Shown here: piece by piece, positions 1-8,218 of the stretch | Layout: every line of letters begins with the position of its first letter | How positions within the stretch are numbered: position 1 is the stretch's first letter | NCBI GenBank assembly: GCA_028284395.1 | Contig: JANQRV010000269.1 | Location: 1-59,304, forward strand | Source of the DNA: Saprospiraceae bacterium | Lineage (GTDB): Bacteria; Bacteroidota; Bacteroidia; Chitinophagales; Saprospiraceae | Reading direction: 5' to 3' | DNA: 59,304 bases | Made by a program: the position numbers and the translations under genes | The notes under the pieces: generated by a model | Seen by the model: the letters and a program-made list of their open reading frames with translations, nothing else | Databases searched by the model: none | Told to the model about the DNA's origin: nothing

Positions 1-1
1 C

Positions 2-826
2 GACCGTTCCAAGCCAGACGGTATTATGATCCTGGGAACATCGGGTACGACGCAAATGCCTTATCTGTTGGATGATCCCCGGGTTCGATACGACTACAAA
101 AAATACAAGCCGATCATGTCTTATCCCACGGGAGGCGTGGTTTATTGCTCTCCTTCGTTGGACATCCAATCGGCTGCGGAATTGGCCAAATTAAAAGATG
201 TTCCACTAAAATATGCAAGTCAAGGTCCTACCTCGCTCGATATCGTACCCATGTTTTCTTTCGATTTATTACAATTGGACGTTCAGGCCGTTTTTGGTTT
301 TCGGGGGCGCGGAGCCGGTCGATTGGCTTTCGAAAGGGGAGAAGTACTAATTGACTATCAGACGTCGGCGGCGTATCTGAAAAACGTCGTACCACTCGTG
401 GAAAGGGGAGAAGCGATCCCACTCTTTAGTTTTGGAGCTTTGGATGAAAACGGTCGGCTGATTCGCGATCCCAGTTTTCCCGACTTGCCCCATTTTGGGG
501 AAGTGTACGAACAATTTGGTTTCAACCGGTCGGGCATCGAATGGGATACCTGGTTTGCCTTCATGGCGGCGGGTTTTGGAGGAATGAAGTTGTTGCTGAC
601 ACCCAATGAAACACCGGATGAAATTGTAGCGCTTTACCAGGAAGCGATTACAAGAATGAAACAGGATCCCGAATATCGAAGAACAAAAGTAAAGGCATTG
701 GGCCTGTATGAGCAATCCATCGGAAAGCAGGCGAAGAAGATCTTTGATCTGGCAACCAATGTCGGAGCAGCCGAAAAAGAGTTTATGAAAAACTGGCTGC
801 GCAAGAAATATGACTTGAATATATAA
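2..826 (+). CDS. TctC-family solute-binding protein of a tripartite tricarboxylate transporter, 5' end cut by the window edge
   Basis: Periplasmic binding component that delivers a carboxylate to the TctA/TctB membrane parts encoded just downstream. The frame is open to the left edge and enters at base 2, giving 274 visible residues. The internal ATG at 26 should not be taken as the start, because the residues before it (KPDG, then IMILGTSG) match the conserved 'PDGYTLL' region that follows the first 70-80 residues of Bug/TctC proteins. The signal peptide and first lobe are therefore outside the window. Later blocks (PTGGVVYCSP, DEIVALYQEAI near the C terminus) also fit the family. The stop lies 16 bases before the permease, so the genes are probably co-transcribed. 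The substrate is unknown; citrate, tartrate or an aromatic-derived acid are all possible. Confidence 0.85.
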   Translation, partial: DRSKPDGIMILGTSGTTQMPYLLDDPRVRYDYKKYKPIMSYPTGGVVYCSPSLDIQSAAELAKLKDVPLKYASQGPTSLDIVPMFSFDLLQLDVQAVFGFRGRGAGRLAFERGEVLIDYQTSAAYLKNVVPLVERGEAIPLFSFGALDENGRLIRDPSFPDLPHFGEVYEQFGFNRSGIEWDTWFAFMAAGFGGMKLLLTPNETPDEIVALYQEAITRMKQDPEYRRTKVKALGLYEQSIGKQAKKIFDLATNVGAAEKEFMKNWLRKKYDLNI

Positions 827-842
827 GCGAAAACCACTTCAC

Positions 843-2795
843 ATGCTCGATCTAGTCTTGCAGGCTTTGCAAACGTTGTTTGATCCGGCCAATTTTGCCT
901 ATTTGATATTAGGGGTTTTACTGGGGTTGATGATCGGCGTCTTTCCCGGCTTAGGGGGCATTGCCGGTCTATCGCTCTTACTTCCCTTCCTGTACGGCAT
1001 GGACGAAGTGCCGGCATTGGCTACTTTGATCGGTTTGGTGGCAGTGATTCCTACCTCTGCGACTTTTACTTCCGTTTTGATGGGCATTCCGGGTTCCAGC
1101 TCGAGTCAGGCTACCGTACTGGATGGATTTGCTTTGGCCAAAAAAGGGCAGGCTTCGCGGGCCTTGGCGGCAGCTTTTTCTTCTTCTTTACTCGGTGGGC
1201 TATTCGGAGCCATCATCCTCACGTTTTTTGTTCAGATTGCCCGGCCGATGATTTTGTTGTTTGGTTCGGCAGAACTTTTTATGCTGGCTATATTCGGGTT
1301 ATCGATGGTTGGTTCGCTTTCCGGAAAGAGTCTGGTGAAGGGTATTGTAGCCTGTGGCTTTGGCTTGTTAATCGGCTCGATCGGGGCGGCGCCAGGCACT
1401 GGAGAATACCGTATGATCTTTGGAGTGGATTATTTGTACGATGGTTTGCCGCTGGTCGTCATTGCTTTGTCCATCTTTGCTTTTCCTGAGATTTCCGAAT
1501 TGTTCCGAAAAGATACGGCCATAGCGGAAGGGGCGGAACTGGGTAAAGGTGGTTGGTTGCCGGGCGTCAAAGACCTGATCCAGCATAAATGGCTGGCATT
1601 GCGGTGTGCCGGCATTGGTACGATTGTCGGGGCGATTCCTGGTATGGGAGGGAGTGTGGTGGACTGGATCGCGTACGGGCATGTCGTTCAAACCACAAAA
1701 GATAAATCTCAATTTGGGAAAGGAGATATCCGGGGCGTCATTGCACCGGAGTCGGCCAACAATGCCAAGGAGGGGGGCGCTTTGATGCCCACTCTGCTGT
1801 TTGGCATTCCCGGTTCGGGTTCAATGGCCGTATTTTTAGGTGGGATGGTTTTGATCGGTATCGAGGCGGGCCCTTCGATGATCACTACCGATATCGATCT
1901 GACCTATACCATCATCTGGTCTTTGGCCATTGCCAATGTACTGGGGGCAGGACTATCCCTTTTTCTGGCGGGGCCAATTTCGAAATTGACCCGCATTAAA
2001 TTCAGTTTGCTGGCGCCCTTTATGATCATGGTCATTAGTTTTGCTGCATTTCAGGCTACCAAGGATATGGCCGACCTTTGGATGTTGCTGATATTCGGAC
2101 TGATCGGTACCTTTATGAAGCGCTTTGGCTGGTCCCGACCGGCGTTTTTGATTGGATTTGTATTGGCGACACAAGCCGAGAGCTATCTCAATATGTCGGT
2201 TCAGTTTTATGGCTGGAAAATGTTTTTGAGACCGGGAGTATTGATCATTTTGGTACTTTCACTGATCTCTGTTTATTACAGCCGGAAGGGGACGGTCGAC
2301 GAAAATGCGGAGTTGATGGCGAAGGTACGTGATAAGCGAACCGGCAGCCTGTTACCCCAAATGTCATTTGCCATTGCCGTATTGGCCTATGTCCTCATTG
2401 CTATTTACGATGGTTTTCAGCAGTCTTTTCTGGGAGGCGTATTTCCGTTGTTCATTGCATTCGGCATTCTGCCTTTTGCGTTTTGGCTGGTCTGGATCTT
2501 CTACCGAGAACAGACTGGAAATGCCGCCGTTTTCGATGCCGAGCAAGCCGCTGAAGCAGGAACCTTCAAGGCCCCGTGGTATGAACCCATACTTTGGATT
2601 ACCGGTTTGTATGTATTGAGTATGCTCATTGGCTTTATACCTGCCATTATCGTTTTTTTTATTTCTTTTTTCACCTTAAAAGCCAAGACAGGTTGGTTGA
2701 AAACGGCTGTGTTGACTGCATCAGGCGTCATCCTGTTAATGGCTTTTGGTTATTTTCTAAACTTGGAATTTCCACAAGGAGTCCTCTTTAATTGA
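843..2795 (+). CDS. TctA-TctB fusion permease of a tripartite tricarboxylate transporter
   Basis: Membrane component of the TTT system. At 650 residues it is about 150 longer than an ordinary TctA (about 500). Residues 1 to about 490 are TctA: the repeated family signatures GVFPGLGGIAGLSLLLPF (near residue 30), PGSSSSQATVLDG (near 85), GAIPGMGGSVVDWIAYG and PESANNAKEGGALMPTLLFGIPGSGSMAV. Residues about 500-650 hold four further hydrophobic segments and end in FLNLEFPQGVLFN, which resembles the terminal 'LPxG' segment of the small TctB subunit. No separate tctB gene is present, so a fusion is the simplest reading. The linker around 475-500 is charged (KGTVDENAELMAKVRDKR). The stop overlaps a possible TTG start of the next gene. 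The TctA call is firm; the TctB call rests on topology and the C-terminal motif. Confidence 0.88.
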   Translation: MLDLVLQALQTLFDPANFAYLILGVLLGLMIGVFPGLGGIAGLSLLLPFLYGMDEVPALATLIGLVAVIPTSATFTSVLMGIPGSSSSQATVLDGFALAKKGQASRALAAAFSSSLLGGLFGAIILTFFVQIARPMILLFGSAELFMLAIFGLSMVGSLSGKSLVKGIVACGFGLLIGSIGAAPGTGEYRMIFGVDYLYDGLPLVVIALSIFAFPEISELFRKDTAIAEGAELGKGGWLPGVKDLIQHKWLALRCAGIGTIVGAIPGMGGSVVDWIAYGHVVQTTKDKSQFGKGDIRGVIAPESANNAKEGGALMPTLLFGIPGSGSMAVFLGGMVLIGIEAGPSMITTDIDLTYTIIWSLAIANVLGAGLSLFLAGPISKLTRIKFSLLAPFMIMVISFAAFQATKDMADLWMLLIFGLIGTFMKRFGWSRPAFLIGFVLATQAESYLNMSVQFYGWKMFLRPGVLIILVLSLISVYYSRKGTVDENAELMAKVRDKRTGSLLPQMSFAIAVLAYVLIAIYDGFQQSFLGGVFPLFIAFGILPFAFWLVWIFYREQTGNAAVFDAEQAAEAGTFKAPWYEPILWITGLYVLSMLIGFIPAIIVFFISFFTLKAKTGWLKTAVLTASGVILLMAFGYFLNLEFPQGVLFN

Positions 2796-2800
2796 ATTTA

Positions 2801-3868
2801 ATGCAAGAAAGAATACCCTGCACTTTTATGCGTGCAGGCACGTCTCGCGGGCCCTTTTTGGATCTAAGGGATTTACCCGAAGATGTTGTCCAACGAAATC
2901 AGATACTATTGAAGATCATGGGGTCACCGGATCAACGACAAATCGATGGATTAGGGGGAGCTGCTTTTGTAACCAGCAAGGTGGTGATGGTACAACCCTC
3001 CGAGCGACCTGGAATTGATGTTGACTATTTGTTTGCCCAAGTCATTATGGATAAACCCATCGTTGATACCAAGCCAACCTGCGGTAATATGATGACTGGA
3101 GTAGCTCCATTTGCGATCGAACAAGGTTGGGTAGAAGCGGCGGAAGGTGAAACCAAACTTATGGTCTACAACTTCAATACGGATTCGACGGTCGAAATGG
3201 TCGTACAGACACCCGGCAGAGTGGTAAATTACACTGAAGGAGACTTTAGAATCGATGGCGTGCCCGGAAAGGGGGCTCCTATCCTCATGAACTTCTTTGA
3301 TATTGCCGGAGGGGCGACCGGTCGGCTATTTCCAACCGGAGAACGAAAAGAAAGAATCAGGGACATTGACGTGTCCATCGTTGATGCCGGGAACCTAATG
3401 ATACATCTGAATGCTGCTGACCTTGGACTGAATGGTACGGAAGACAGAGCGTTTTTTGAGCGGGAAAAAGCACTTATGCGCAAAATCGAGGACATTAGAC
3501 TTGAAGCCGGACAGCGGGCCGGAATGGGAGATGTATCGGAGATGGTATTGCCAAAGGTAGGGCTTTTATCTCCACCGGAGAGGGGAGGAGCCGTCAAATC
3601 TCAATACCTGACGCCGCGATATTTACATCCAACCCATGCAGTCAGCGGTGCCGTCTGTATCGGTGTGGCGAGCAAGGCGCACGGCACAGTTGCTTCAGAA
3701 ATAGCTCGGGTAAATGGCGAACCAACCGAAAGGATTACGATTGAACATCTTTTTGGTGCTGTGCCGGTACAAATTGAAGTTGCAGGTAAGGGATTAGATT
3801 TCACAGTGGTGAAAGCCGGTACCTTTAGGACAGCCCGAAAAATCATGGATGGTTTCGTTTACTTTTGA
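2801..3868 (+). CDS. PrpF/GalD-family isomerase (4-oxalomesaconate tautomerase or aconitate isomerase type)
   Basis: Members of this diaminopimelate-epimerase-like fold shift double bonds in tricarboxylic acids: GalD acts on 4-oxalomesaconate in gallate/protocatechuate breakdown, and PrpF on trans-aconitate or 2-methylaconitate. Family features are the N-terminal IPCTFMRAGTSRG, the KPTCGNMMTGVAPFA block holding the first conserved cysteine, and HPTHAVSGAVCIGVA towards the end. The length of 355 residues is normal. An in-frame TTG at 2792 overlaps the permease stop and has AAGGAG (2776-2781) ten bases upstream; I chose the ATG at 2801 because it gives the usual family N terminus, but the TTG is possible. 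Linkage to the TTT transporter suggests that the imported acid is its substrate. Which acid it is cannot be read from sequence. Confidence 0.85.
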   Translation: MQERIPCTFMRAGTSRGPFLDLRDLPEDVVQRNQILLKIMGSPDQRQIDGLGGAAFVTSKVVMVQPSERPGIDVDYLFAQVIMDKPIVDTKPTCGNMMTGVAPFAIEQGWVEAAEGETKLMVYNFNTDSTVEMVVQTPGRVVNYTEGDFRIDGVPGKGAPILMNFFDIAGGATGRLFPTGERKERIRDIDVSIVDAGNLMIHLNAADLGLNGTEDRAFFEREKALMRKIEDIRLEAGQRAGMGDVSEMVLPKVGLLSPPERGGAVKSQYLTPRYLHPTHAVSGAVCIGVASKAHGTVASEIARVNGEPTERITIEHLFGAVPVQIEVAGKGLDFTVVKAGTFRTARKIMDGFVYF

Positions 3869-3908
3869 ATGCATTGGTTCGAATTGCTCAAACGATTCCT
3901 ACCAATTC

Positions 3909-6542
3909 TCACTCATCCTTCAAGCATTGAACCGGTTGCACCCGCGCCGCCCGAAAAGTTTGCAAGCCCACCGTGAGCCAAGCGATCAGAATTGTCAATA
4001 AAGCGGCCCCAGCAAAGAACCACCACTGCAATTCTATTTTATAGGCAAATTCCGCCAGCCAATTCTCGGCGATCCAATAGCTGACCGGAAGTGCCAGGAC
4101 TATGGCAATGGCAACCATCTTGGTGAAGTCGCTCGACAATAAACGGATGATGTCGAGATTGCTTGAACCGAGAATTTTGCGGATGCCGATTTCTTTCAGT
4201 CTTCGCTCGGCTGTAAAAGCGGCTAGTCCGAACAGCCCCAGGCAGGAAATAACGATGGCGATGATTGCGAAGTACTTGGAAAGAATGGCGACTCTTCTTT
4301 CCGATGCGTAAAGTTCTTGATAATCTTCATCAAGGAAACGATACTCAAAAGGTAAACCATGATTTTGGGATTGATAGAAGTGGCGGATACCGGCAATCAC
4401 GTCGGCCTCTTTTCCCGCTTGGATTTTGACGAGAACATTGTCGAGGTTGGGATAACATTGAAAGAAGCAGGGGCCTACGGATTCGTACAGCGAGGAATAG
4501 TGAAAATCTTTGGCCACGCCAATGATTTGGCGATCTTCCCCCCACAGTTTAATGGATTTGCCAATGGGGTCTTGCAGTCCCATTGCTTTGATGGCCGATT
4601 CGTTGAAAATGATCGCTGCGGTATCGCTGGCAAATTCCCTGGAAAATGTTCGACCGGAGAGCATTTCAAAGTCCAATAGATCGATTAGGCCGTAATCGAC
4701 TTCCAGGTTGCCGAATTCGATTCGTTCTTCCGGGCTCTTACCTTCCCAGTGCAAGCCGGTCGTGCCGCCGTAGTCGCCCGTCAGGTTGTGCCCAAAACTG
4801 GACGCCGCTACAACACCGGGAATTTGTCGGATGTTGTCGAAAAAGGTGTCCAAATGGTCTTCTAAGCGGCCTTCGGCGGTAAAGGTGATGATATTGTCTC
4901 GGTTATAGCCCAGGTTCTTGTTATGGACAAATGCAATTTGGCGGTAGACGACCAGTACGGAGACGATGAGGATGATCGAAATGGTGAACTGGAAGACTAC
5001 CAAACTTTTACGTGCCAAGATCTCCCCGATGGAAGTGTGGATTTTTCCCTTCAAGATGGCCACTGGCTTAAAGGCAGACAAGTACAAAGCCGGATAACTA
5101 CCTGCAAAAAGGCCGGTCAAGAGACCGATCGCTAAAATACCGACAATAGATCTGGTTTGCCAATTCAATGCCAAGGATTTGCCCGTTATGCTATTGAATT
5201 GAGGCAGTAAAGCCCAAGCTATCAACAGGGCAATGAAGAGGGATAGGAAGGCCACAAAAATGGATTCGCTGAAATACTGCTGAATGAGGGTCTTGCGGCT
5301 GGCGCCCACCACTTTTTTAATGCCGATTTCCTTCAGTCTCCTCGATGCCCTGGCCGTCGAAAGATTCATGAAATTGATGCAGGCAATGACCAACAGAAAT
5401 AGTGCGATAATGGCAAACAATTGGACGTAAGCAATGCGCCCTCCCGCAATTTGTCCGTTTTCGTATTTTCCTTTGAGGTAGCGTTCGGAGTACTTCTGTG
5501 CAAAGAGGGTACCGATGTCGGAGATGTTATCATTGCCGGTCTCCGACCGAAACTTATCACGACCGAAATTTTGAATCTTCTGATTGAATTGCTCGAGATC
5601 GGTTCCCTCCCTTAACAGCAAATAGGTACTGGGGTCACTGTTGTTCCAATGGTGAAGTCTCTTGAACTCGGCAAACATCAATTGATAGGGGAACAACAAG
5701 TCGAAGCGAAGGGTGGATTGATCCGGTAAATTGGCGAAAACCCCGCCGATCGTATAGGGGCCGGATAGTCGATGTTGTTTCCACTCCACGGTTTTGCCCA
5801 CGAGATCTTCCGTCCGGTCGAATAACTTTAGGGCCAGGTCCTCCGATATTAAAACGCGATTTTGATCGTGCAGGGCCTGTTCCGGGTTGCCGTCGAGCAT
5901 GGGGAAGGAAAACAATTTGAAGAAATCCCTGCCGACGAAAAGGGCTTTCGCTTTTAGAAAAGTCTCGTCGACCGAAAGAATTCCCTTTGCTTCCACACCC
6001 CAGAGCGGGTCAGCTACCGCAACGGCGGCCTCTACTTCCGGTATTTCTTCTGCCAGGGCACTGGCCAATAGGCCTGAGGTATGGGGTTCTGTGACGATTT
6101 CGTCCCCTTCTTCGAAGTTTTGCATGACCTGGAAAAGTCGCGCATCATTTTCGTGGAAACGATCGATTTGACGCTCGTCGTTGATCCAAAAGAATATGAG
6201 TATGGCACCGGCTAAGCCAGTTGACAACCCCAGGAGGTTAATCAAAAAAGTGCTCCTGAATCGCTTTGCATTCCGAATAAATAAAGTCCAATGATGTCCT
6301 AACATATTAAAGTCAGTTGTAGTGAATGTCAAAAAGGAAGCTTTTATGATCGTCGGGCGTAAGAGACTCAATACCCCAAAGGTGTAAAGCCGCTTTGCCT
6401 TGTGAATCGGATGTTGCATCTGGTAATCCTGGAACAATTCCTCCATATCTCCTTCTATTTCTTCCAGGTAGTCTTCTTTGACGAAAAAGCGCAATAGCCG
6501 GAGTGGCCATTTGGGTGGATGGGCAGAATGCATGGGCGTCAT
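3909..6542 (-). CDS. MacB/FtsX-like ABC permease with N-terminal prefix domain (module 1)
   Basis: An 877-residue membrane protein with two FtsX domains. Residues 1-70 form a soluble prefix (WPLRLLRFFVKEDYLEEIEGDMEELFQDY), typical of Bacteroidota permeases that sit next to PadR regulators. A first membrane helix near residues 95-120 is followed by a large periplasmic MacB-type core. The first FtsX block contains CINFMNLSTARASRRLKEIG and the second, near the C terminus, contains GLFGLAAFTAERRLKEIGIRK. No ATP-binding subunit lies nearby, so either it uses an ATPase encoded elsewhere or it has a non-transport role such as peptide or signal handling in the envelope. Its start overlaps the stop of padR by four bases (ATGA), which implies translational coupling. 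It is a paralogue of the protein at 38808-41465. Confidence 0.85.
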   Translation of the reverse strand: MTPMHSAHPPKWPLRLLRFFVKEDYLEEIEGDMEELFQDYQMQHPIHKAKRLYTFGVLSLLRPTIIKASFLTFTTTDFNMLGHHWTLFIRNAKRFRSTFLINLLGLSTGLAGAILIFFWINDERQIDRFHENDARLFQVMQNFEEGDEIVTEPHTSGLLASALAEEIPEVEAAVAVADPLWGVEAKGILSVDETFLKAKALFVGRDFFKLFSFPMLDGNPEQALHDQNRVLISEDLALKLFDRTEDLVGKTVEWKQHRLSGPYTIGGVFANLPDQSTLRFDLLFPYQLMFAEFKRLHHWNNSDPSTYLLLREGTDLEQFNQKIQNFGRDKFRSETGNDNISDIGTLFAQKYSERYLKGKYENGQIAGGRIAYVQLFAIIALFLLVIACINFMNLSTARASRRLKEIGIKKVVGASRKTLIQQYFSESIFVAFLSLFIALLIAWALLPQFNSITGKSLALNWQTRSIVGILAIGLLTGLFAGSYPALYLSAFKPVAILKGKIHTSIGEILARKSLVVFQFTISIILIVSVLVVYRQIAFVHNKNLGYNRDNIITFTAEGRLEDHLDTFFDNIRQIPGVVAASSFGHNLTGDYGGTTGLHWEGKSPEERIEFGNLEVDYGLIDLLDFEMLSGRTFSREFASDTAAIIFNESAIKAMGLQDPIGKSIKLWGEDRQIIGVAKDFHYSSLYESVGPCFFQCYPNLDNVLVKIQAGKEADVIAGIRHFYQSQNHGLPFEYRFLDEDYQELYASERRVAILSKYFAIIAIVISCLGLFGLAAFTAERRLKEIGIRKILGSSNLDIIRLLSSDFTKMVAIAIVLALPVSYWIAENWLAEFAYKIELQWWFFAGAALLTILIAWLTVGLQTFRAARVQPVQCLKDE

Positions 6543-6865
6543 ATCGTCTTTAGTTTGGGAATGGCTGACCAGAAACCAGCCCTTATTTCCTTTAGTTCCT
6601 GAAGGACTTTATGGGCATACGGGGTAGTCGTGTAAATTCGTTTTCGCTTCCCACCCCTCTTGGCGGTTGCTTCCCCAAAACGAGAGGTCAAAAAACCCTT
6701 TTCCTCCATTCTTTTCAGGGCAGATTGGACGGAGCCTACACTCAGGGTCGTGTTCAGCCTATTCTCCAGTTCGCTTTTGATCATGACACCGTAAGCACCC
6801 TCCTGGAGTACGAGGACAGTCAACAAGACCAACTCTTCAAATTCCCCTAATTTTGTCTTTTTCAT
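6539..6865 (-). CDS. PadR-family transcriptional regulator (module 1)
   Basis: A small winged-helix repressor of 108 residues. The N-terminal LGEFEELVLLTVLVLQEGAYGV and the recognition region SVGSVQSALKRMEEKGFL are typical of PadR, followed by the basic wing RGGKRKRIYTTTPYAHKVL. The short C-terminal helix places it in the small PadR-s2 class. It overlaps the permease start by four bases and therefore heads a two-gene operon; autoregulation is likely from the family's habits. A repeated sequence just upstream (6870-6923) is the best candidate operator. The inducing signal is unknown. The second PadR in the window (41462-41800) shares the same overall plan, including the LGEFEE and QSALKRMEEKG/QSALRRMEQKG blocks. 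Confidence 0.92.
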   Translation of the reverse strand: MKKTKLGEFEELVLLTVLVLQEGAYGVMIKSELENRLNTTLSVGSVQSALKRMEEKGFLTSRFGEATAKRGGKRKRIYTTTPYAHKVLQELKEIRAGFWSAIPKLKTI

Positions 6866-6869
6866 CCTT

Positions 6870-6923
6870 TATATTATTCGTAATTGCAGTAAATATAGTA
6901 AATATATTATTCGTAATTGCAGT
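6870..6923. repeat. Exact 21-base direct repeat upstream of padR, candidate operator
   Basis: ATATTATTCGTAATTGCAGT plus one preceding T occurs exactly at 6870-6890 and again at 6903-6923. The 33-base period is about three helical turns, so two dimers would bind the same DNA face. The first copy starts five bases upstream of the padR start codon. The core TAATTGCAGTA resembles TAATTGTAGTA upstream of the second padR. An operator role is inferred from position and spacing. Confidence 0.55.
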
Positions 6924-7383
6924 TTTAATAAGAAAAAGCATGTTTGGAAAATATGACTTATCTTTGCCCCAGTGGTGATGATCAAAGATTCATTTGATCA
7001 AAGCCGAAGGAGACAAAACACGCTGTATTCACGCTTATTCTATATTTAACACGCTAGGATTTCTGGCTTTTTGCCATTAGGCTCCAGTTTTAACTATTAG
7101 GCAATCGGATAAAATATGCCTCATGATTAGAAGTGAGCATGGGGTATTTTTTGCATTGTCTAATACCACTTAGTTAATCGGTCTTTGTGTGCTTGATGAT
7201 ATCTGCTGTCAAGCCGCTCAGCCCTTGTTGCTGTGTGCAGGCAACGGGGCATTGACTTGTTCGAAATTTTTGTGTTTCGGCCGAGCAGGGACTCGTTTTG
7301 CCAAGATGGATCAAGCTATTGGAAAAAAGACGACCCAAATACAGATAATCAAAAACTAAGGTATGAGTAAGGAGGATTTAACC
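6924..7383. other. Long non-coding stretch before the DUF2490 gene
   Basis: No convincing gene is visible on either strand. A TATCTTTG element at 6959-6966 could start a rightward transcript with a leader of about 400 bases. A hairpin at 7223-7249 (nine base pairs including two G-U pairs, nine-base loop, arms CCTTGTTGC and GCAACGGGG) is followed about 20 bases later by a short T run. I recognise no riboswitch or known RNA family. The stretch may hold a small RNA or a structured leader, or may be a gene relic. Confidence 0.3.
6959..6966 (+). promoter_or_regulatory. Bacteroidota -7 promoter element TATCTTTG
   Basis: Exact match to the TAnnTTTG element. A TTTG at 6943-6946 is too close (12 bases) to be a standard -33 box, so only the -7 half is supported. 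It would give a transcript starting near 6972 and running towards the DUF2490 gene. Confidence 0.35.
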
Positions 7384-8211
7384 ATGAAGTTTGGCACGCT
7401 CCCGAAGAAGTGGGTTTCTTTTCTATGGGTAATGCTTTTTCTTGGGCCTACGTTGATGGGGCAAGGACAAGAATTTAAATTACCCGGAGAACATTATTTT
7501 AAGACGCCGGTTTCCCGATTGTGGATCAATACCTACGGGAACATACGACTGTCCGATCGGCTGTCCTGGATTGCTCAAACACACTTTCGATTTCAGGAAA
7601 GAGCGGATGTTGCCTTCGCTGGCCAAATTGGCCAAATTTACAACCGTCATGCCCTTAACTATGCGTTTTCCAAAAACTTCAATGCGAGTTTAGGGGGCGT
7701 TTTACGGGTCAATTTCAATACCAACGAGATTTTGGAGGGTGAACACTCCGCTGTCCCTGAGTTTCGGATTTGGCATGAATACCTTTTTGCCGTACCACTT
7801 GAGCGACTAAATTTTTATCATCGGATTCGAATTGAACATCGCTGGTCAAAGGGATTTGGAGAAAATCACGATTACATCTTTAGAAATAGATGGCGATACA
7901 TGTTGAATCTCAAGGTGCCGATCAATAAGCCCAAATTGGGACCAGGGGTGTTCTACATTGCCCCGGAAGCGGAACTAATTATGCAAAGTGGGAAGGCAGT
8001 TATGAACAGTCCCATGGAAGATTTGCGCCTCCACGCTTCTTTTGGTTACATGTTAAGTCCTCAACTGACATTAGCTACAGGTCTTATGTATTCCATGGGA
8101 CAAGAGTTGGCAAACGGAGATATTTTTAACCAAAAATTGACCATACGAACGCATTTATACTTTGCACCGGATTTAAGAAAGGCCGAGGATCGGCATCCGG
8201 CTTTCAAATAG
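7384..8211 (+). CDS. DUF2490-family outer-membrane beta-barrel-like protein
   Basis: A 275-residue secreted protein. I chose the ATG at 7384 over the in-frame ATG at 7363: a strong Shine-Dalgarno sequence AAGGAGG (7369-7375) lies eight bases before 7384, and the resulting N terminus (MKFGTLPKKWVSFLWVMLFL) is a clean signal peptide ending near GQGQEF. The mature part has the alternating strand pattern and aromatic residues of DUF2490 (NRHALNYAFSKNFNASLG, NFYHRIRIEHRW, YIFRNRWRYMLNLKVPI). Family members in Bacteroidota are predicted outer-membrane barrels of unknown function. It stands alone with a long leader and converges on the epimerase gene, with seven bases between the stops. Confidence 0.8.
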   Translation: MKFGTLPKKWVSFLWVMLFLGPTLMGQGQEFKLPGEHYFKTPVSRLWINTYGNIRLSDRLSWIAQTHFRFQERADVAFAGQIGQIYNRHALNYAFSKNFNASLGGVLRVNFNTNEILEGEHSAVPEFRIWHEYLFAVPLERLNFYHRIRIEHRWSKGFGENHDYIFRNRWRYMLNLKVPINKPKLGPGVFYIAPEAELIMQSGKAVMNSPMEDLRLHASFGYMLSPQLTLATGLMYSMGQELANGDIFNQKLTIRTHLYFAPDLRKAEDRHPAFK

Positions 8212-8218
8212 GCCGGCA

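Noticed and set aside
6943..6966. Complete promoter with a -33 TTTG box
   Set aside because: The gap to the -7 element is only 12 bases, shorter than the usual spacing.
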